64,000 bases of DNA from Wenjunlia vitaminophila DSM 41686 (GTDB lineage Bacteria; Actinomycetota; Actinomycetes; Streptomycetales; Streptomycetaceae). Below, piece after piece: positions 25,677-33,662 of the stretch. The translations under genes and the position numbers were made by a program. The stretch is from assembly GCF_000380165.1 (NCBI RefSeq), contig NZ_KB904658.1, forward strand, positions 124,001 to 188,000. Direction: 5' to 3'. The notes under the pieces were generated by a model. That model made no database searches, was not told the DNA's origin, and was given only the letters and a program-made list of their open reading frames with translations. Numbering within the stretch: the first letter of the stretch is position 1; each line of letters starts with the position of its first letter.

Positions 25677-27332
25677 ATGGACACGCTGACACGGCCGGCC
25701 GTCGCCTTCGTCAACCCCTCCGTCGGCTTCTCCGACCGCCGCAAGGCCAAACCGATCGGCCTGGCCTACATCATGGCCTACCTGGAGAAGCACGGATTCC
25801 CCAGCTCCGGTTTCGACTTCGGGGACTCCGAGGACGACGCCGTCGAGCTCGCCGAACACTACGGCCTCGATCGCTTCGACGTCGTCGGCTTCTCGGTGTA
25901 CAACGAGTCGTTCCGCGCGGCGGTCGCCATGGCCGCGTGGATCAAGAGCCGCCGCCCGCAGTGCCTGGTCGTCTTCGGAGGTCCGCACGCCACCGCCGTG
26001 CACGAGCACATCCTGGGCCGCTACCCCTGCGTGGACGTCGTCGTCCGGCGCGAGGGCGAGGAGGCGATGCTCGACATCGTCCGCGGCCTGGGCGACCGCG
26101 CCCGACTGACCGGGACCGGGGGCACCACCTGGCGCTCGCCCGACGGCGACGGGCTCCTCGTCAACGACGACCGGGCCTTCGTCCCCGACCTCGACCAGAT
26201 TCCCTTTCCCGACGCGGAGTTCGTCTCGCACTCCGGCTACCCGGACCTCACCTACTTCGACGAGGTGCAGGGCCGGCTGAAGGCCGCGTTGACGATCTGC
26301 AGCAGCCGGAGCTGCCCGTACAACTGCTCCTTCTGCGGTGTGCTCACCATCGGCCGCAAGTACCGGTCACGCGAGGCGGAACGGGTCGTCGCCGAACTGC
26401 TCCACTTCCGCGAGCGCCACGGCGTCAACTACGAGCACGTCTACTTCAGCGACGCCAACTTCTTCGTCTCACCGACCCGGGCCCTGGAGGTCGCCGAAGC
26501 GCTGCACGAGGCCGATCCGCAGATCACCTTCAGCTTCGGCACGCGGGTCAACCAGGTCCTCAAGGCCGCCGAGGTCCTTCCCCGGCTCAAGGACTGCGGG
26601 CTGCGGTTCATCGAACTCGGCATCGAGTCCGCCTCGGAACCGGTGCTGGAACGGCTCGCCAAGCACGTGAAGCCCGAGGTCAACGTGGCGGCCGTGCGCC
26701 TGTTGCGGCGGCTCGGCATCGAGATCTCCCTCGACTTCATCATGCTGGACCCGGCCACCACGCTGGCCGACATCCGCGCCAACCTCGAGTTCCTCCGGGA
26801 CGCCGGCTTCTACGACTACGTGCCGCACGACCACCTCTACACCGCGCTCGTGCTCTACGAGGGCACGCCGATCCGCGACTTCTACGCCCGGCGGTTCGGT
26901 GTCGTGTTCGACCCGGACGACCTGCCCAGTCCCTTCACGCTGTTCGAGCGGCCCGAGGTGCAGCGGTTCAGCGACACGCTCCGGGAGTTCCGCAAGCTGT
27001 GGCAGGGCCGGATCGACGGCGCCCTCGCCCAGGGCGAACTCGCGCTCGCCTCCATCGGGGAGACCCCGGACCTGTCCCGAGTGTCACACGCCCGGCTGCA
27101 ACTCGACGTGGTGTCGCTGCGGCACGCGCCCAACCTCCTGGTCGAACGGCTCCTGGAGGACGCCGAAGCCGGGTTCCCCCGGCTCGACGAGGGCGGACTC
27201 GCGGCGTTGCTCCCCCGACTCGGCCACGACCACACGCACCTGCACGACCTGATCGAGCGAACCGGGGCGACGGCGCGGAAGGCAGGCTTCGCCCAGGCCC
27301 CGGGCGTCGTCGGACCGCATGGGAGGGACTAG
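25677..27332 (+). CDS. B12-binding radical SAM enzyme, peptide-modifying candidate
   Basis: A 551-residue protein. Residues about 5-140 look like a cobalamin-binding Rossmann domain (GLAYIMAYLEKHGF, DVVGFSVYNESF, VVFGGPHATAVHEHIL). The radical SAM barrel follows with CPYNCSFC, cysteines 213, 217 and 220 binding the 4Fe-4S cluster, then strands such as ELGIESASEPVLERL. About 130 residues after the barrel are not assigned. B12-dependent radical SAM enzymes most often methylate unactivated carbon or phosphorus; peptide methylation is the natural guess here. GAGGGAGGG lies before the ATG at 25677. The adjacent PqqD-like protein would deliver the precursor. Confidence 0.85.
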   Translation: MDTLTRPAVAFVNPSVGFSDRRKAKPIGLAYIMAYLEKHGFPSSGFDFGDSEDDAVELAEHYGLDRFDVVGFSVYNESFRAAVAMAAWIKSRRPQCLVVFGGPHATAVHEHILGRYPCVDVVVRREGEEAMLDIVRGLGDRARLTGTGGTTWRSPDGDGLLVNDDRAFVPDLDQIPFPDAEFVSHSGYPDLTYFDEVQGRLKAALTICSSRSCPYNCSFCGVLTIGRKYRSREAERVVAELLHFRERHGVNYEHVYFSDANFFVSPTRALEVAEALHEADPQITFSFGTRVNQVLKAAEVLPRLKDCGLRFIELGIESASEPVLERLAKHVKPEVNVAAVRLLRRLGIEISLDFIMLDPATTLADIRANLEFLRDAGFYDYVPHDHLYTALVLYEGTPIRDFYARRFGVVFDPDDLPSPFTLFERPEVQRFSDTLREFRKLWQGRIDGALAQGELALASIGETPDLSRVSHARLQLDVVSLRHAPNLLVERLLEDAEAGFPRLDEGGLAALLPRLGHDHTHLHDLIERTGATARKAGFAQAPGVVGPHGRD

Positions 27333-27335
27333 CCA

Positions 27336-28229
27336 ATGCCCACAGCAGTCACCACCGGCTCAGCGATCCCCGAACTGGGCCCGCCCGGGGTCCGCGGGAT
27401 CTGCTTCAGCTGTGACTCGATCAAAGACATGGACGTCGCCGAGGAGACGGCGACCCGACTGGGCCCCACCGCCACCTGGTACAGCGTCGGCATCCTCGCC
27501 GATGACCAGCAACTCGCTCTTGAATGTGCGGAGTTCTGCCGCCGACACGGGCTGCACGCGCTCTTCCACCCGCTGGACCTGGACGTGTGCGGCACCGATC
27601 CGCTCGACGACCGGCTGCTGCGCGAACTCGGGCGACGCGCTGACGAACTCGACTCCCCCTGGCTCAACATCGATCTCGCGATGTGGGTCCGCCAGGGCGA
27701 GACACTGCTGGAGTCCCTGGTGCCCATGCCGCTGATCGACGAGGCCGTGGACTGGGCGGTGGACCGGATCAAACACGCCCAGGACGTCATCGGCCGCCCG
27801 CTGACCATCGAGAACGCGCCCTACCCGTTCGTCGTCGGCGACCGGGACATCCTCACCCTCATGACGCGCATCGCCGAGCGGGCCGACTGCCTCATGACCA
27901 TCGACGTCGGACACCTCTACGGGCTGCGCGTCCAGCGCGGGCAGAACCCCGTGCTGCCCAGCGATGACGACATCGCCTGGGACCGGGTCGTCGAGGCGCA
28001 CATGAGCGGCACCTTCATCCGCCGCTTCGACGGCGGCGTGCGCCTCGTCGACGACAAACACGACTGGCCGGTCAGCGACGAGGTGTGGGACCTCGCCGAC
28101 GCGCTGCTGCCGCGCGCACCCCACCTGCGGTCGGTGATGGCCGAGGCAGAGGGCATGACCGCCGACGAACTGACCGAAAGCGTGCGGCGCTTCGCACGCC
28201 GGGCCGACCACTGGTGGAGCGCCCCATGA
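27336..28229 (+). CDS. MNIO (DUF692-like) multinuclear iron enzyme
   Basis: A 297-residue TIM-barrel protein with the ligand order of the DUF692/MNIO family: His78 (LFHPLDLDV), Glu159 (LTIENAPY), Asp190 and His193 (TIDVGHLY), His222 (EAHMSG), Asp240 and His242 (VDDKHDWPV), and an acidic AEAE at 269-272. The segment VDDKHDWPVSDEVWDL is especially like the family. Known members (MbnB, TglH) use two or three irons and oxygen to rearrange peptide residues with a partner protein. It is a divergent member: the usual SxHxSW-type segment reads SPWLNIDLAMW. A xylose-isomerase-type barrel is the alternative. It starts 3 bases after the radical SAM gene and overlaps the next gene. Confidence 0.72.
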   Translation: MPTAVTTGSAIPELGPPGVRGICFSCDSIKDMDVAEETATRLGPTATWYSVGILADDQQLALECAEFCRRHGLHALFHPLDLDVCGTDPLDDRLLRELGRRADELDSPWLNIDLAMWVRQGETLLESLVPMPLIDEAVDWAVDRIKHAQDVIGRPLTIENAPYPFVVGDRDILTLMTRIAERADCLMTIDVGHLYGLRVQRGQNPVLPSDDDIAWDRVVEAHMSGTFIRRFDGGVRLVDDKHDWPVSDEVWDLADALLPRAPHLRSVMAEAEGMTADELTESVRRFARRADHWWSAP

Positions 28230-29017
28230 CCCGTGACGCGACCCTCGACTACGCCAGGGTGACCGACACCACCTGGCGCGTCCTCAACGCCACCCCAGCG
28301 CGGCGAGCCGAACTCCTCCGGGCGCTGCCCCCGGCCGAGCGCGCCGTCGTCGCAGCGGGGACCAGCGGACCCGGCTTCGACATGGAGCAGGCCCGTCGCC
28401 GCAAGACGGTCAGCAACGTGCTGAACGTCAGCTTCCCCGTCACCTTCTTCGCGTACTACGGGCGGACCGGCGCCGAGGGCCTGCACACCTTCCTGGACAG
28501 CGAGTTCTGGCAGGAGCGGCCCGCCCAGCCCGGCTCCGTCTTCCCGCCCGCGGCCACCTCGTCGGCCGCCTTCGCGGCCTACCTGCGCGACGTGGACTGG
28601 CTCGCCGAACAGGAGGACTGGGTCAGGGAGGCGTTCGCCTTCGAGGACGCCTACCTCTTCGGCCACTCCCTGACCGACGCCCGACCGCGCGCCTCCGCCC
28701 GCCCGAGCCTGGTGCCCGGCGCCTGGACGGCTGAGGCCACCTTCGACGTCCCCGAGTACGGCGCCCTGCTGCGCGAGCGGGGAACCGTGGACCCCTGGCC
28801 GGAGGCGTTGCTGCTCGTCAAGCGCCGCCCCGCGCCGCTCGCCGTCGTGTCCGTCCCCGCCGGTGGTCGCATCCGCCGGGTGCACCTCAGAGGGGACGCC
28901 GTCACCGCCCTGCGCTGGCTGTGGGACGACAGCGCCCCGGTGCCCGAGGGCGCCACCGGGACCGCCACCTACGCGAAGGCCGTCAGCTCCGGCCTCGTGG
29001 ACGAGGGAACTGCGTGA
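28226..29017 (+). CDS. Probable MNIO partner protein
   Basis: A 263-residue soluble protein with an ATG overlapping the stop of the MNIO gene, the usual place for an MNIO partner. The first half is helical and carries VLNVSFPVTFFAYYGRTGAEGL, AAYLRDVDWLAEQEDWVREAFAFEDAYL, which looks like the N-terminal helical domain of DUF2063/MbnC-type partners (Tyr/Phe-Pro, then a Gly, then a fatty helix). The C-terminal half is beta-rich. In known systems the partner binds the leader peptide and activates the iron enzyme. Identification depends mostly on position, as sequence similarity among these partners is low. Confidence 0.55.
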   Translation: MTRDATLDYARVTDTTWRVLNATPARRAELLRALPPAERAVVAAGTSGPGFDMEQARRRKTVSNVLNVSFPVTFFAYYGRTGAEGLHTFLDSEFWQERPAQPGSVFPPAATSSAAFAAYLRDVDWLAEQEDWVREAFAFEDAYLFGHSLTDARPRASARPSLVPGAWTAEATFDVPEYGALLRERGTVDPWPEALLLVKRRPAPLAVVSVPAGGRIRRVHLRGDAVTALRWLWDDSAPVPEGATGTATYAKAVSSGLVDEGTA

Positions 29018-30330
29018 CCGCTCGCGGCCCGGAGCGCGACAGGGTGCCGGCCGACCGGGCCCGCACCCTGCGCGTTCGCCGCGGATACCTCCTGGTGTCC
29101 GGCATCGACTACTTCGCCGACATGCTCCTCACGGTCACGTCGGTGCTGCTGTTGCAGTCACTGGGCATGAGCTCCGGCGCGGTGTTCGCCCTCATCGCCG
29201 CGGTGTGGATCGTCGAGGGCGTCTCCGAGATCCCCACCGGTGTCCTGGCCGACCTGCTCGGCCGACGCACCTCGGTGGCGATCAGCTTCGCCCTGAGGTC
29301 GATCGGCTACGGCGCCCTGTTCTTCAGCGGCAGCGTGCAGGTCGCGGTGGCCGGCGTCCTGCTCTCCGCGTTCGGGGGCACCTTCGCGTCCGGTGCCCTG
29401 GAGGCGTGGGCGGTTGACGAGACCGGGACCAGGGACCCGCGCGGCCTGGACCGGCTCTTCGCCCAGGGCAAGATCGCGGAGAACTCCGGCCTGGTGCTCG
29501 GCACGCTGACCGGCGCGACCCTGGGCATGCTCGACCTGGCGCTGCCCCAGGTCGTCGCGGGCGCCGCCTGCGCCCTGGCGTGCGTGCTCTCCCTGCTGCT
29601 GATGACCGGGCGGGAAGAGCCCGACCGCACCCGGGGAGCCCTCACCCCACGGCTGCGGAGTTCGGTCGGGGAGGTGGTGACCGGCACCCGACTCACCCTG
29701 CGGGGCGACAGGGTGCTGATCGCACTGATCCTGGCCACCGCGTCGCTGTGGCTGTTCCGGGGCATCCCCGGCGTGCAGTGGACGGTCGTGTACGAGGATC
29801 TCGTGGGCGGCAACCTGCTGGTGCTCGGCGCCATGCGCAGCGTCGGCTCCCTGCTGGAGATCCCGCTGCTCGGCTGGACGCTGCGACTACAGGGACGCCG
29901 GGCCTCAGCCCGCCGCACCGTCATCGTCACCGCCTCCGCCGTCGGCGCCTCCGCGCTGGCCTGCGCCGCCGTGGTCCGGGAACCGGCACTCTCGGTCGTC
30001 TGCTACGTGTGCTTCTCCACCGCGTTCGGCCTGTGCATGCCCGGGGTGCGGGCAGCCATGAACGAACGCATCGACAGCGGTCACCGGGCCACCGTGCTGT
30101 CCGTCGCCTCGCTGTTCAACAGCGTGTTCACCGGCGGCGGCCTGGTCGTGACCGGACTGGCCGTCGGTGACCTGGGAAGCGCCGCACTGGCCTGGCCGCT
30201 CGCCGCGGCGGGCTTCGGCGCCGTGGGCCTGTGCGTGGCCTCCCTGGCCACGCGCCCCCCTCCCGCCCCACCCACGGAGGTCCCCGCCGGGACCTCCACC
30301 CAGGGACCTCAGGAGGTGCCCGCTCCATGA
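29014..30330 (+). CDS. MFS transporter, probable peptide exporter
   Basis: A 438-residue major facilitator with about 12 hydrophobic segments. After the first helix the family loop motif reads GVLADLLGRRTSVAIS (variant of GxLaDrxGrr). The C-terminal tail is Pro/Thr-rich and cytoplasmic. The GTG at 29014 overlaps the preceding stop (GTGA), and its own stop overlaps the next ATG, so it belongs to the peptide operon. Export of the mature peptide or self-protection of the producer is the likely role; there is no ABC exporter in the cluster. Confidence 0.82.
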   Translation: MTARGPERDRVPADRARTLRVRRGYLLVSGIDYFADMLLTVTSVLLLQSLGMSSGAVFALIAAVWIVEGVSEIPTGVLADLLGRRTSVAISFALRSIGYGALFFSGSVQVAVAGVLLSAFGGTFASGALEAWAVDETGTRDPRGLDRLFAQGKIAENSGLVLGTLTGATLGMLDLALPQVVAGAACALACVLSLLLMTGREEPDRTRGALTPRLRSSVGEVVTGTRLTLRGDRVLIALILATASLWLFRGIPGVQWTVVYEDLVGGNLLVLGAMRSVGSLLEIPLLGWTLRLQGRRASARRTVIVTASAVGASALACAAVVREPALSVVCYVCFSTAFGLCMPGVRAAMNERIDSGHRATVLSVASLFNSVFTGGGLVVTGLAVGDLGSAALAWPLAAAGFGAVGLCVASLATRPPPAPPTEVPAGTSTQGPQEVPAP

Positions 30331-31667
30331 CCGCCGCAGCCGACGTCGAGGACCTGCTCGCCGACCTGTCGCTCGGGCGCGCCGGGCTGCCCGGCCACGA
30401 CCCCGTGCCTCCGGAGGAGCGTGCCCGGCAGCTCTCCCGTGAGATCGCTGACCTGGGCCTGTCCAGCCTCGTCGCCGAACTCCTCGGCGAGACCGCGCCC
30501 GTGCCCGCGCCCACGGCCGTACTCGACCTGGAGGCCGACGAGGAGGGCCGACGCGCCTCGTACGCCACCTGGCGCGCCGAGGCCCGCGACCTGACCGGCG
30601 AGGTCTGGCGGTGGCTCACCGACCGCCGCCGCGCCGCCGGGGAGCTCCCCTGGTGGTGCGGCGAGTCGGCGCTCCCACCGCCCCGCGACTCGGTGGCGCG
30701 GCTCGCCCAGGTGACGGCCCCGGTGCGGGACCTCTCCGAGACCGCCGCCGCCTGGGGTCGACAGGCCGGCCTGCGGGACGCCACCGCGGAACACAACTGG
30801 CGTTGGCTGCTGCTCGGCAAGGGCCTGCCGCTCCCGCGGGGCGGCACCCTGCCCCCGATGAACGAGCTGATCACCCGACTCGTCGCGGGGGCGCGCCGGC
30901 ACGGTCTGCTGCCGCTCGACCACCGGATCACGGTGCTGCGCCGTCCCAACACCCCGTCCATGGTCATGCCCGTGCGGCTGCCCGGCTCCTCGCTGCTGTC
31001 CCTGCCCACCGAGGTCACCCCGGTGACGGTCCAGTACGTCCAGCACGAGCTGGCCCACCTGGCCGAGCACGCGCTGCGTCCCCGCGACGCCCCGCTCCTC
31101 GAGCGGTGGGCGTTCGACCCGCTGCGGTCGGAGGGCTGGGCCCTGCTGCTCGAGGGCCTCGTCGGATCGACCGAGGTCCTGACCGGGCTGGGGATCGACG
31201 GGGAGACCGCCGGGGTCCTCGGCCGCTTCTTCGCCGAGGAGGAGCGGTTCAGCCGCGGGCTGATGGCAGCCGACCTGACCCTGGAAGCGGACCTCGCGGG
31301 TTGCCGCACCTCCGCCGAGGCCCTGGACGCCGCGGCTGCCGCCGCTGCCGGCACCGGACTGCGGTGGGCACCCGAACTCCTCCTGCTGCGGCAGACCCAC
31401 ATCGTGCACTGGCGTGCCTACCTGGCGGGCTACGCCTGGCGCGACACCGTCCGTGCCGAGCTCGCCTCCCGCTTCGGCAGCGGCTGGGAGGACCGCGAAC
31501 CGGCCTGGGCCCTGCTGCGGCGTGCGCTGGCCAGCACCGGGTCCGCCGCCGGGTTCCTGGCCACGCTGCGCGCACCCGACCCGATGAGGAGAGCCCATGA
31601 CGACGACCGAGACCACGGCCCCGGACACCACCGGGCCACGGGCCGGGCTGCGACTGCTCTGCCGTGA
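30327..31667 (+). CDS. HEXXH-motif protein of the peptide cluster
   Basis: A 446-residue soluble protein with HELAH at residues 240-244 and a downstream Glu at 269 (SEGWALLLEG), the ligand spacing of gluzincin metallopeptidases. It could therefore cut the leader from the modified precursor, as no other peptidase gene is in the cluster. An alternative is that it belongs to the HEXXH proteins of RiPP clusters that act as 2-oxoglutarate-dependent peptide hydroxylases. The N-terminal 230 residues are mostly helical and unassigned. Its ATG overlaps the MFS stop. Its last 24 codons overlap the start of the JmjC gene by 71 bases, so the C-terminal tail (Asp/His/Arg-rich) may be dispensable. Confidence 0.7.
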   Translation: MTAAADVEDLLADLSLGRAGLPGHDPVPPEERARQLSREIADLGLSSLVAELLGETAPVPAPTAVLDLEADEEGRRASYATWRAEARDLTGEVWRWLTDRRRAAGELPWWCGESALPPPRDSVARLAQVTAPVRDLSETAAAWGRQAGLRDATAEHNWRWLLLGKGLPLPRGGTLPPMNELITRLVAGARRHGLLPLDHRITVLRRPNTPSMVMPVRLPGSSLLSLPTEVTPVTVQYVQHELAHLAEHALRPRDAPLLERWAFDPLRSEGWALLLEGLVGSTEVLTGLGIDGETAGVLGRFFAEEERFSRGLMAADLTLEADLAGCRTSAEALDAAAAAAAGTGLRWAPELLLLRQTHIVHWRAYLAGYAWRDTVRAELASRFGSGWEDREPAWALLRRALASTGSAAGFLATLRAPDPMRRAHDDDRDHGPGHHRATGRAATALP

Positions 31668-32508
31668 ACCGCGAGACGCGGACAGCCTCCCCTGGGGTGG
31701 GACGCACGCCGTGTTCGACGCCGCGCCCGACCTCGCCCAGATCGTGTCCCGGCAGGACCTGGACGACTGGTTGGACTGTAGCCTCCTCCACTACCCGGTC
31801 CTGAACGCGATGCGTGGCGGAACCCCGGTGCCACCCGAGGAGCTGACCCGGGTCATGACCGTGTCCGGTGACCCCCGGGCGGGCTATGTGGACGGTGCCA
31901 GGGTCCGCGCGCAACTGTCCGCCGGCGCCACCGTGGTCGTCCAGAACCTGCACGAATGGCACCGCCCCGCCCAGCGGCTGTGCCGTCGCGCGGCACGGCT
32001 GTTCGCGGCCAAGGCCGGCGCCGTGGCGTTCTGGACCCCGCCGGGACAGAACGGCCTGCGCGTCCACCGCGACGACGGTCACCTCTTCGTCGTGCAGATC
32101 TCCGGAACCAAGCGCTGGTACCTGTACGACACTCCGCGCGAGGCACGCGACTGGGCGCCCGGATACGTCGAGGACCTGGACGGGGCCCACGTCCTCGACC
32201 TGCGGCCCGGCCAGGTGCTGTACCTCCCCGACGGCACCGCCCACCACGCCCGCACCCTCGACACCGAGTCGCTGCACGTCACCGTCGCCATCCGGGAACC
32301 CGGGCTCAGGGACACCGCCGAACTCGCGGTACGCGCCTGCCTCGCGAGCATCCCCGCCCACGCCACCCTCTCGGGGACCGCCGCCGAGCGCGAACAGGCC
32401 GCCGACGACCTGCTCACCCGTCTCGCCGCCGCGCTCGGGCGCGTGGACCGCGGCGCGCTGGTCCACGACCTGGGGCGCCGCGCCGCGGAAGCCCGCGGCA
32501 GCCGCTGA
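31597..32508 (+). CDS. JmjC/cupin-4-like Fe(II)/2-oxoglutarate oxygenase
   Basis: A 303-residue protein of the ribosomal-oxygenase-like cupin family (YcfD/NO66 type). The iron site reads HRD at residues 157-159 with a later His in PDGTAHHART (216 or 217); the strand RWYLYD and GQVLYLPDG are typical of the fold. Relatives hydroxylate protein side chains such as Arg or His; here the precursor peptide is the likely target, which is inference from the operon. The ATG at 31597 is preceded by GAGGAGAG and lies inside the end of the HEXXH gene. The final 80 bases of this gene occur again at 33301 as part of a tandem duplication. Confidence 0.8.
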   Translation: MTTTETTAPDTTGPRAGLRLLCREPRDADSLPWGGTHAVFDAAPDLAQIVSRQDLDDWLDCSLLHYPVLNAMRGGTPVPPEELTRVMTVSGDPRAGYVDGARVRAQLSAGATVVVQNLHEWHRPAQRLCRRAARLFAAKAGAVAFWTPPGQNGLRVHRDDGHLFVVQISGTKRWYLYDTPREARDWAPGYVEDLDGAHVLDLRPGQVLYLPDGTAHHARTLDTESLHVTVAIREPGLRDTAELAVRACLASIPAHATLSGTAAEREQAADDLLTRLAAALGRVDRGALVHDLGRRAAEARGSR

Positions 32509-32537
32509 CCGGCCCGCGCAGGAGCGGTCCGCGCCGG

Positions 32538-32564
32538 CCGGCCGCCGCGCGGGGGCGGCCGGCG
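32538..32564. terminator. Hairpin terminator of the peptide operon
   Basis: GCCGGCCGCC (32538-32547) pairs perfectly with GGCGGCCGGC (32555-32564), 7-base loop. It lies 29 bases after the JmjC stop and before the convergent DUF397 gene. A slightly changed copy is in the second repeat unit. Confidence 0.6.
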
Positions 32565-32579
32565 TGCGGGGGCGGCCGA

Positions 32580-32780
32580 TCAGGCTGTGCGGATGTGGTC
32601 GAACTCGCCGGCCTTGATGCCGCGTATGAGGGCGCCGAGGGTGGCGGGTGCGGTGGTGAGGATGACGTCGGGGTTGTCGCTCTCCCGCAGTTTGACGGTT
32701 CCGTCGGGGGCGGCGGCGAGGTAGAGGCAGGAGGAAGCCTGCTGACTGAACGAGGACTTCTGCCAGTTGAGGTCAGGCAT
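32580..32780 (-). CDS. DUF397 protein, copy 1
   Basis: A 66-residue DUF397 protein (MPDLNWQKSSFSQQ..., LRESD, LGALIRGIKAGEFD), the small partner found next to XRE/DUF5753 regulators across actinobacteria, as in whiJ-like loci. In Streptomyces such pairs influence development or antibiotic production. This copy sits after a broken XRE gene, so it has lost its nearby partner, but the frame itself is intact. It differs from copy 2 at 12 residues, mostly between positions 7 and 47. Confidence 0.8.
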   Translation of the reverse strand: MPDLNWQKSSFSQQASSCLYLAAAPDGTVKLRESDNPDVILTTAPATLGALIRGIKAGEFDHIRTA

Positions 32781-32792
32781 GACTGGTCCCTT

Positions 32793-33300
32793 TCACAGAC
32801 GTTGAGCCGCTCGATTCATGAGGTCTCGTGATTCTTCCGCGGGCAAGGCGATCTCCTCCATCCGGTCCAGCAGCATGCGGTACATCTCCGCCTTTGCCGG
32901 GGCGTCGACTAGTTCACTGCCGTGAGTGGTGTCCAGTTGCACGGTGTCCAACTGGCTGACTGGACCACTGAAGTAGTCGATTCCGTGGCCGGAAGGTGGA
33001 AGAAGACGGATCGGGCGTGATCGGGTGCTTGGAGGAGTCCAGGCACATTCACCAGTTGGGAGGTGCGCACGGCTGTTGCGTGGTGTTCCAGTTCGGTGAG
33101 CTCGAGCAGCCCTGCCTGGAGTAGGTCCTGGTATTCCTCCCACCATCCGCGAGTCCGGTCCCCGGTCATTCCCGCGAGGGCGTCGATCAGGGCCCGATCT
33201 GAACAGGCGTAGTTCCGAGCCAACGCACGTACCCTGTTGCCGCTGACTCCGTACCGACCGGCTTCGATGTTGCTGATGCGGGACTGGGCGACGCCGAGTT
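32793..33300 (-). pseudogene. Broken XRE/DUF5753 regulator gene, copy 1
   Basis: Matches the intact gene at 33663-34517 but with three lesions. The N-terminal coding part, including the first half of the helix-turn-helix, is cut off where the repeat unit ends at 33300. A 241-base deletion removes the middle of the DUF5753 domain around 32992-33012, and because 241 is not a multiple of three the remaining C-terminal part (PSGHGIDYFSGPVSQ... to the stop) is out of frame with the upstream part. No functional product is expected. Confidence 0.85.
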
Positions 33301-33449
33301 GCCGCGCTCGGGCGCGTGGACCGGGGCGCGCTGGTCCACGACCTCGGGCGCCGCGCCGCGGAAGCCCGCGGCAGCCGCTGACCGGCCCACGCAGGAGCGG
33401 TCCGTGCCGGCCGGCCGCCGCGCGGGGGCCGGCGTGCGGGGCCGGCGGA

Positions 33450-33650
33450 TCAGGCCGTGCGGAGGTGGTCGAACTCGCCGGCCTTGATGCCGCGTATGAG
33501 GGCGCCGAGGGTGGCGGATCTGGTGGTGAGGACGACCTCGGGGGCGTCGCTCTCCCGCAGTTTGATTGTTCCGTCGGGGGTGGCGGCGAGGTAGAGGCAG
33601 GAAGAGGCCCTTTCGCTGTACGACGACTTTTTCCAGTTGAGGTCAGGCAT
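33450..33650 (-). CDS. DUF397 protein, copy 2
   Basis: A 66-residue DUF397 protein (MPDLNWKKSSYSERAS..., LRESD, LIRGIKAGEFD). It starts 12 bases after the stop of the intact XRE/DUF5753 gene, so the two are co-transcribed as in other whiJ-like pairs. DUF397 proteins are thought to act with, or antagonise, the adjacent regulator. Target genes cannot be inferred, though the peptide operon and the divergent ATP-binding gene are the nearest candidates. Confidence 0.85.
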   Translation of the reverse strand: MPDLNWKKSSYSERASSCLYLAATPDGTIKLRESDAPEVVLTTRSATLGALIRGIKAGEFDHLRTA

Positions 33651-33662
33651 GACTGGTCCCTT

